Assembly: GCA_963855995.1 (NCBI GenBank)
Contig: OY979726.1
Location: 5,872,201-5,936,200, forward strand
Length of the DNA: 64,000 nucleotides
DNA from: Muricea muricata
Taxonomy: Eukaryota > Cnidaria > Anthozoa > Malacalcyonacea > Plexauridae
Direction of reading: 5' to 3'
A model generated the notes under the pieces. It was given only the letters and a program-made list of their open reading frames with translations. It was not told where the DNA came from and made no database searches. Shown one piece after another: positions 61,178 to 64,000 of the stretch (positions are counted from its first letter, which is position 1; each line of letters begins with the position of its first letter). A program made the position numbers and the translations under genes.

Positions 61178-61597
61178 TTCATTTTGTATGTATGTAGATA
61201 TTTCAGTAGAATTTGCGTTTGATTCTTGTGTAGAAATTTCTAAATTTCCTTAAAAGTAGGAATAAACCAGAAAATGACGGAAACACGCTCTCAAAACTTC
61301 ACCGCGACACATCGCTGGAATTTGTCGTTTTAAAGCATTTTGCATGAGAATCTTTGCACGTAAAACCTTCTTGCGGTTTAGATGTTCTAGCATGCACGTT
61401 TAAATGCGTGTTTTGTTGACACATTTCGCTAGAAATTGAGTTTAAACGCCGTGTTTAGGTCGGCTCAGGCGGTTTGTGCCAGCGGTATCACCCATGAGCG
61501 CTGCACCGACTTCTGACACCGAAAAAAAAATAAAAAAAAAAAAAAACAGAAACGGGGCGAATTTAAAACTCCGCCTCGCCTACGGCAGGCGGAGTAA
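61178..61597 (+). repeat. Dispersed repeat, copy 2
   Basis: Direct-orientation match to 33505-33912, ending with the same ACTCCGCCT...AGGCGGAGT hairpin. An extended A-tract (about 61525-61550) distinguishes it from copy 1. Confidence 0.72.
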
Positions 61598-62566
61598 TTA
61601 GCGACGTATACTTTTGGCTATTGTCCTCACCATCAGGCTTCACCTTAATCGGTAAGAGAAATGTATTGCGTCAGAACCTGCGAAAATACTGAAATTTGAT
61701 AACTCATATAATTTTCCTGAAAATTTATTTCGAAAAAACAATAAATTAAGAATGACAGAAACCGACATAGTCATGTTCGTTGACGACACTGAGGTTGACC
61801 TCTAAAGAATTATTTTGACGTCCTTTTATAATAAAAGAAAATTTACCCTCAGTTTAATTCTTAATTCGGGTTAACTGCCCCACGACCCGGGCAAAAAGGG
61901 GACCCGGTCTCGTTTAATGTATTTAAGTTATTTACGACACAAACTGTTGGTGAAAACAAATAAGAATTATACAAATTTGCAATTGCTGTGAAATATGATG
62001 GTAATGCCTACTGACGGAGGAACGATTCCGCTCGTATTAAATGCGTCAAGCTACGTTTGCCAATGGTTTCGGTGTGATGAGACGTAGAATAAACTAAAAC
62101 CGTGATTATCTTGCCATACTTGCCTTTCTTTGCTAATTTGACTGCTTTAGCGGTAGTCTATCGCGTCTGTATGGCGAGGGAAGTAGCTGGCCAAAGGACG
62201 TCACCGATAAGGCGTGCGTACGGACTCATAGAGTGTACGTACGGTGACGTCATGATGCAGTGTTATAAGTACGTTGTTTTCAGCGAGAAATGGTATAGTG
62301 CATATATTGTTCATTAGAAAAACAAATATGAATAAAGAAATAATCAAAAGGGCGATAAGGGGGTACGACGAATACGAAAATGTATAGAGTTTCTTTGGTT
62401 GCATACATTAACACACAGATTTACGTTTGGAATAATTTATTTCTTATAGACTATAACAATATAAAACGGTATTTAAACATATTGTCCTCTTCTACATTGT
62501 TCTCCATTTTCGATCGTTTAACTTTTAAATATTCAATGTGAGCGTGTGTAAAGTGTCTATGGAGCT
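61598..62566. other. Gene-free interval
   Basis: No coding region, repeat with clear ends or RNA gene was recognised. GACGTCA-type words occur at about 62197 and 62246. Confidence 0.4.
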
Positions 62567-63683
62567 TGTATGTATGTAAAACTTTATTTAATGACGCTAG
62601 CCCCATCAGCAAATGCTGGTTTCCGTGGAGGGCGTCCTAGCATATAATTGTTTTCAAAATGTCTACCTATTACTATAATACATTATTCTGGTGTGACTCT
62701 GGTATGATATTTATAAAAGAGTGGACAGAACTTGCCAATTTGGCATTCGGTGGAAGACTGTTCCACATTGCCCCACTATAACTAAAACTTGGGAGCGCTA
62801 AGTCGGTTCGGCTATTCCTAAGATCATAATTAGCTTGCCAGATGTTTCTCCTTATTAGAGATTCTTTTAGGTTACGTCTCGTATAATCATTGAGAATTTT
62901 GTATTTCAATAGTGATTGCTTATTATTCCAACTTAGGGAACGGAGAACATCAGCAGATCTGTCGAAGCTAAACCCGGCGGTCATTTTTGCTGCCCGGTTT
63001 TGAAATTTTTGAAGTTTATCTTTAGGAGTCTTATTACATACTCCCCATAGGGGTGAGCAGTAATCAAAGTAAGGCTGGATTAAGGCGCTGTATATTGTTT
63101 GCAAGGTGTAGGCGGGAACATATTGTTTGATACGTTTCATCAATCCAATACCCGCCGCAACCTTATTACAAATCATTTCAATATGATCATTCCACTCACG
63201 GCTTTCATCCAGTTCCACTCCAAGACAGGTAAATGACCCCACAGGTTGAATATACATTAATTCCGTTTTAGTTGGAAGATTTTGTAATTTATTTCTAGTT
63301 CAGTTAGTTTGTCAATATCATGATTTAGGTTTTGATTGCGTTCTGTTAGGCCAGTCACGGCCGAAAATATCTGAGTATCATCAGCATATAAGCAAGGCGT
63401 TGTTTTAACAAGACAGTCTGTCACTCTGTCTGATCATTAATGTATAGCAGAACTAAGAAGGGGCCCAAAATTGATCCCTGTGGTACGCCACAGGTGATCT
63501 TTTTGGGTAATGATGTGGTGCCATTTACAGTACAAACTTGTTCCCTACTTGTTAAATAGGAGTAGATCCGTTCTAATTTCTTATTTCTTATTCCAAATAG
63601 AAATCTTATTTTCTGCAATAAAATGGTATGGTTAATTCAATCAAAGGCTTTACGGATATCGAGAAAGACTACGCCGTTCACCG
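62567..63683 (-). pseudogene. Decayed, 5'-truncated LINE (jockey/CR1-like reverse transcriptase)
   Basis: Reading the minus strand from 63683: a VVFLDIRKAFD segment (motif A with the catalytic Asp) is followed by an in-frame TGA. Then come [11 protein letters not shown], the [10 protein letters not shown] box (63421-63618) and LYADDTQIF with the catalytic Asp pair (about 63371-63390). After a frameshift near 63258, the C-terminal thumb region follows (62673-63257), with LGVELDESREWNDHI, PYFDYCSPLWG and an FQNRAAK motif. The 3' end has ATTAAATAAAG and a short TACA-type tail near 62567-62595. The order is that of non-LTR elements in animal genomes. The breaks mean it is dead. Confidence 0.85.
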
Positions 63684-63846
63684 CTGTAAAGCTGTTGGTC
63701 TTAAAGGACGCCAGGCCATTATAGCTATATCTTGTTCGTCTTGTACAATTTTATCCGATGAGCATGTGCTCATCACGTAAAATTGCACGGGACTAACAAG
63801 AATAGCTATAGCGGCCTGGTGTCCTGTAAGAACTATTGCTTTACAG
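63684..63846. repeat. 163-base hairpin abutting the LINE
   Basis: CTGTAAAGC and GCTTTACAG are the ends. Inside, AGGACGCCAGGCC pairs with GGCCTGGTGTCCT, TATAGCTAT with ATAGCTATA, and GTACAATTTTA with TAAAATTGCAC, around GAGCATGTGCTC. The reverse-transcriptase frame ends at its edge, so it either inserted into the LINE or marks the truncation point. Confidence 0.75.
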
Positions 63847-63902
63847 AAGCCCCACAGAAACTTCACAGACGCCCACATTAGACTCTCCGAAAATGGTAAA
63901 CA

Positions 63903-64000
63903 TTTTTATTCTTTACGTTTCGACTTTACACTTTACATTCTTTACGTTTTATTCTTCTGCAGATGACTTAAATGTAAAGTCGAAATGTAAAGAATAAAAA
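63903..64000. repeat. Inverted repeat at the window edge
   Basis: TTTTTATTCTTTACGTTTCG then ACTTTACA (63903-63930) pairs with its near-complement at 63973-64000 across about 42 bases. It may be a small MITE or the start of a larger element cut by the window. Confidence 0.65.

Noticed and set aside
62673-63257. Host gene encoding a 194-residue protein
   Set aside because: It is the C-terminal part of a LINE reverse transcriptase, continuous with YADD and GVPQGS motifs upstream.

Overview
The window looks like AT-rich nuclear DNA of an invertebrate animal. A cnidarian is my best guess, based on small exons, many fold-back MITE-like elements, a P-element/THAP transposon, a tRNA-derived SINE and a J-domain gene of invertebrate type. 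The species cannot be named from this sequence. Genes are split by GT-AG introns, so only a spliced reading makes sense.

Layout. (1) 1-4363, plus strand: a complete small gene. A CCAAT box, CRE and TATA box are followed by a 5' UTR intron and three coding exons joined in phase 2, giving a J-domain protein of about 668 residues with a Gly/Ala-rich hydrophobic core. Its middle exon duplicates the tail of exon 1. (2) 4364-8987: a fold-back repeat, a minus-strand C2H2 zinc-finger reading frame (6530-7684) and coding-looking but frame-broken sequence upstream of it. (3) 8996-12910: a 3.9-kb P-element derivative that is an inverted dimer. Two apparently identical 1,829-bp arms carry head-to-head halves of a THAP/P-type transposase, and the whole unit is bounded by an exact 8-bp target duplication (AGGACAAT). 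It lies 77 bp before the start codon of (4). (4) 12996-30954, plus strand: a complete SMC6 gene (SMC5/6 DNA-repair complex). I assembled 29 coding exons, all in frame, giving about 1,096 residues with Walker A, hinge, signature motif and Walker B. Its introns hold MITEs, a minisatellite and microsatellites. (5) 31060-33912: fold-back elements, a minisatellite and a dispersed repeat. (6) 33913-60473: a giant palindrome of about 12.7-kb and 13.3-kb arms around a 573-bp loop. I found no credible gene in it. The arms differ by scattered substitutions and several indels, some of which are clean insertions with target duplications in one arm only. (7) 60474-64000: a second copy of the dispersed repeat, a 5'-truncated decayed LINE on the minus strand, and two hairpins.

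The two supported host genes are unrelated in function (a chaperone-type co-factor and a chromosome-maintenance ATPase), and nothing suggests an operon. What is unusual is the density and range of inverted-repeat DNA: an 84-bp perfect palindrome, many MITE hairpins, a 3.9-kb palindromic transposon and a 26.6-kb palindrome. The most unusual candidate is the palindromic P element. Its target duplication indicates that it moved as an already palindromic unit with two copies of the same transposon end.

All exon joins are inferred from reading frame and splice consensus without transcript data. Repeat edges were read by eye and may be off by a few bases.
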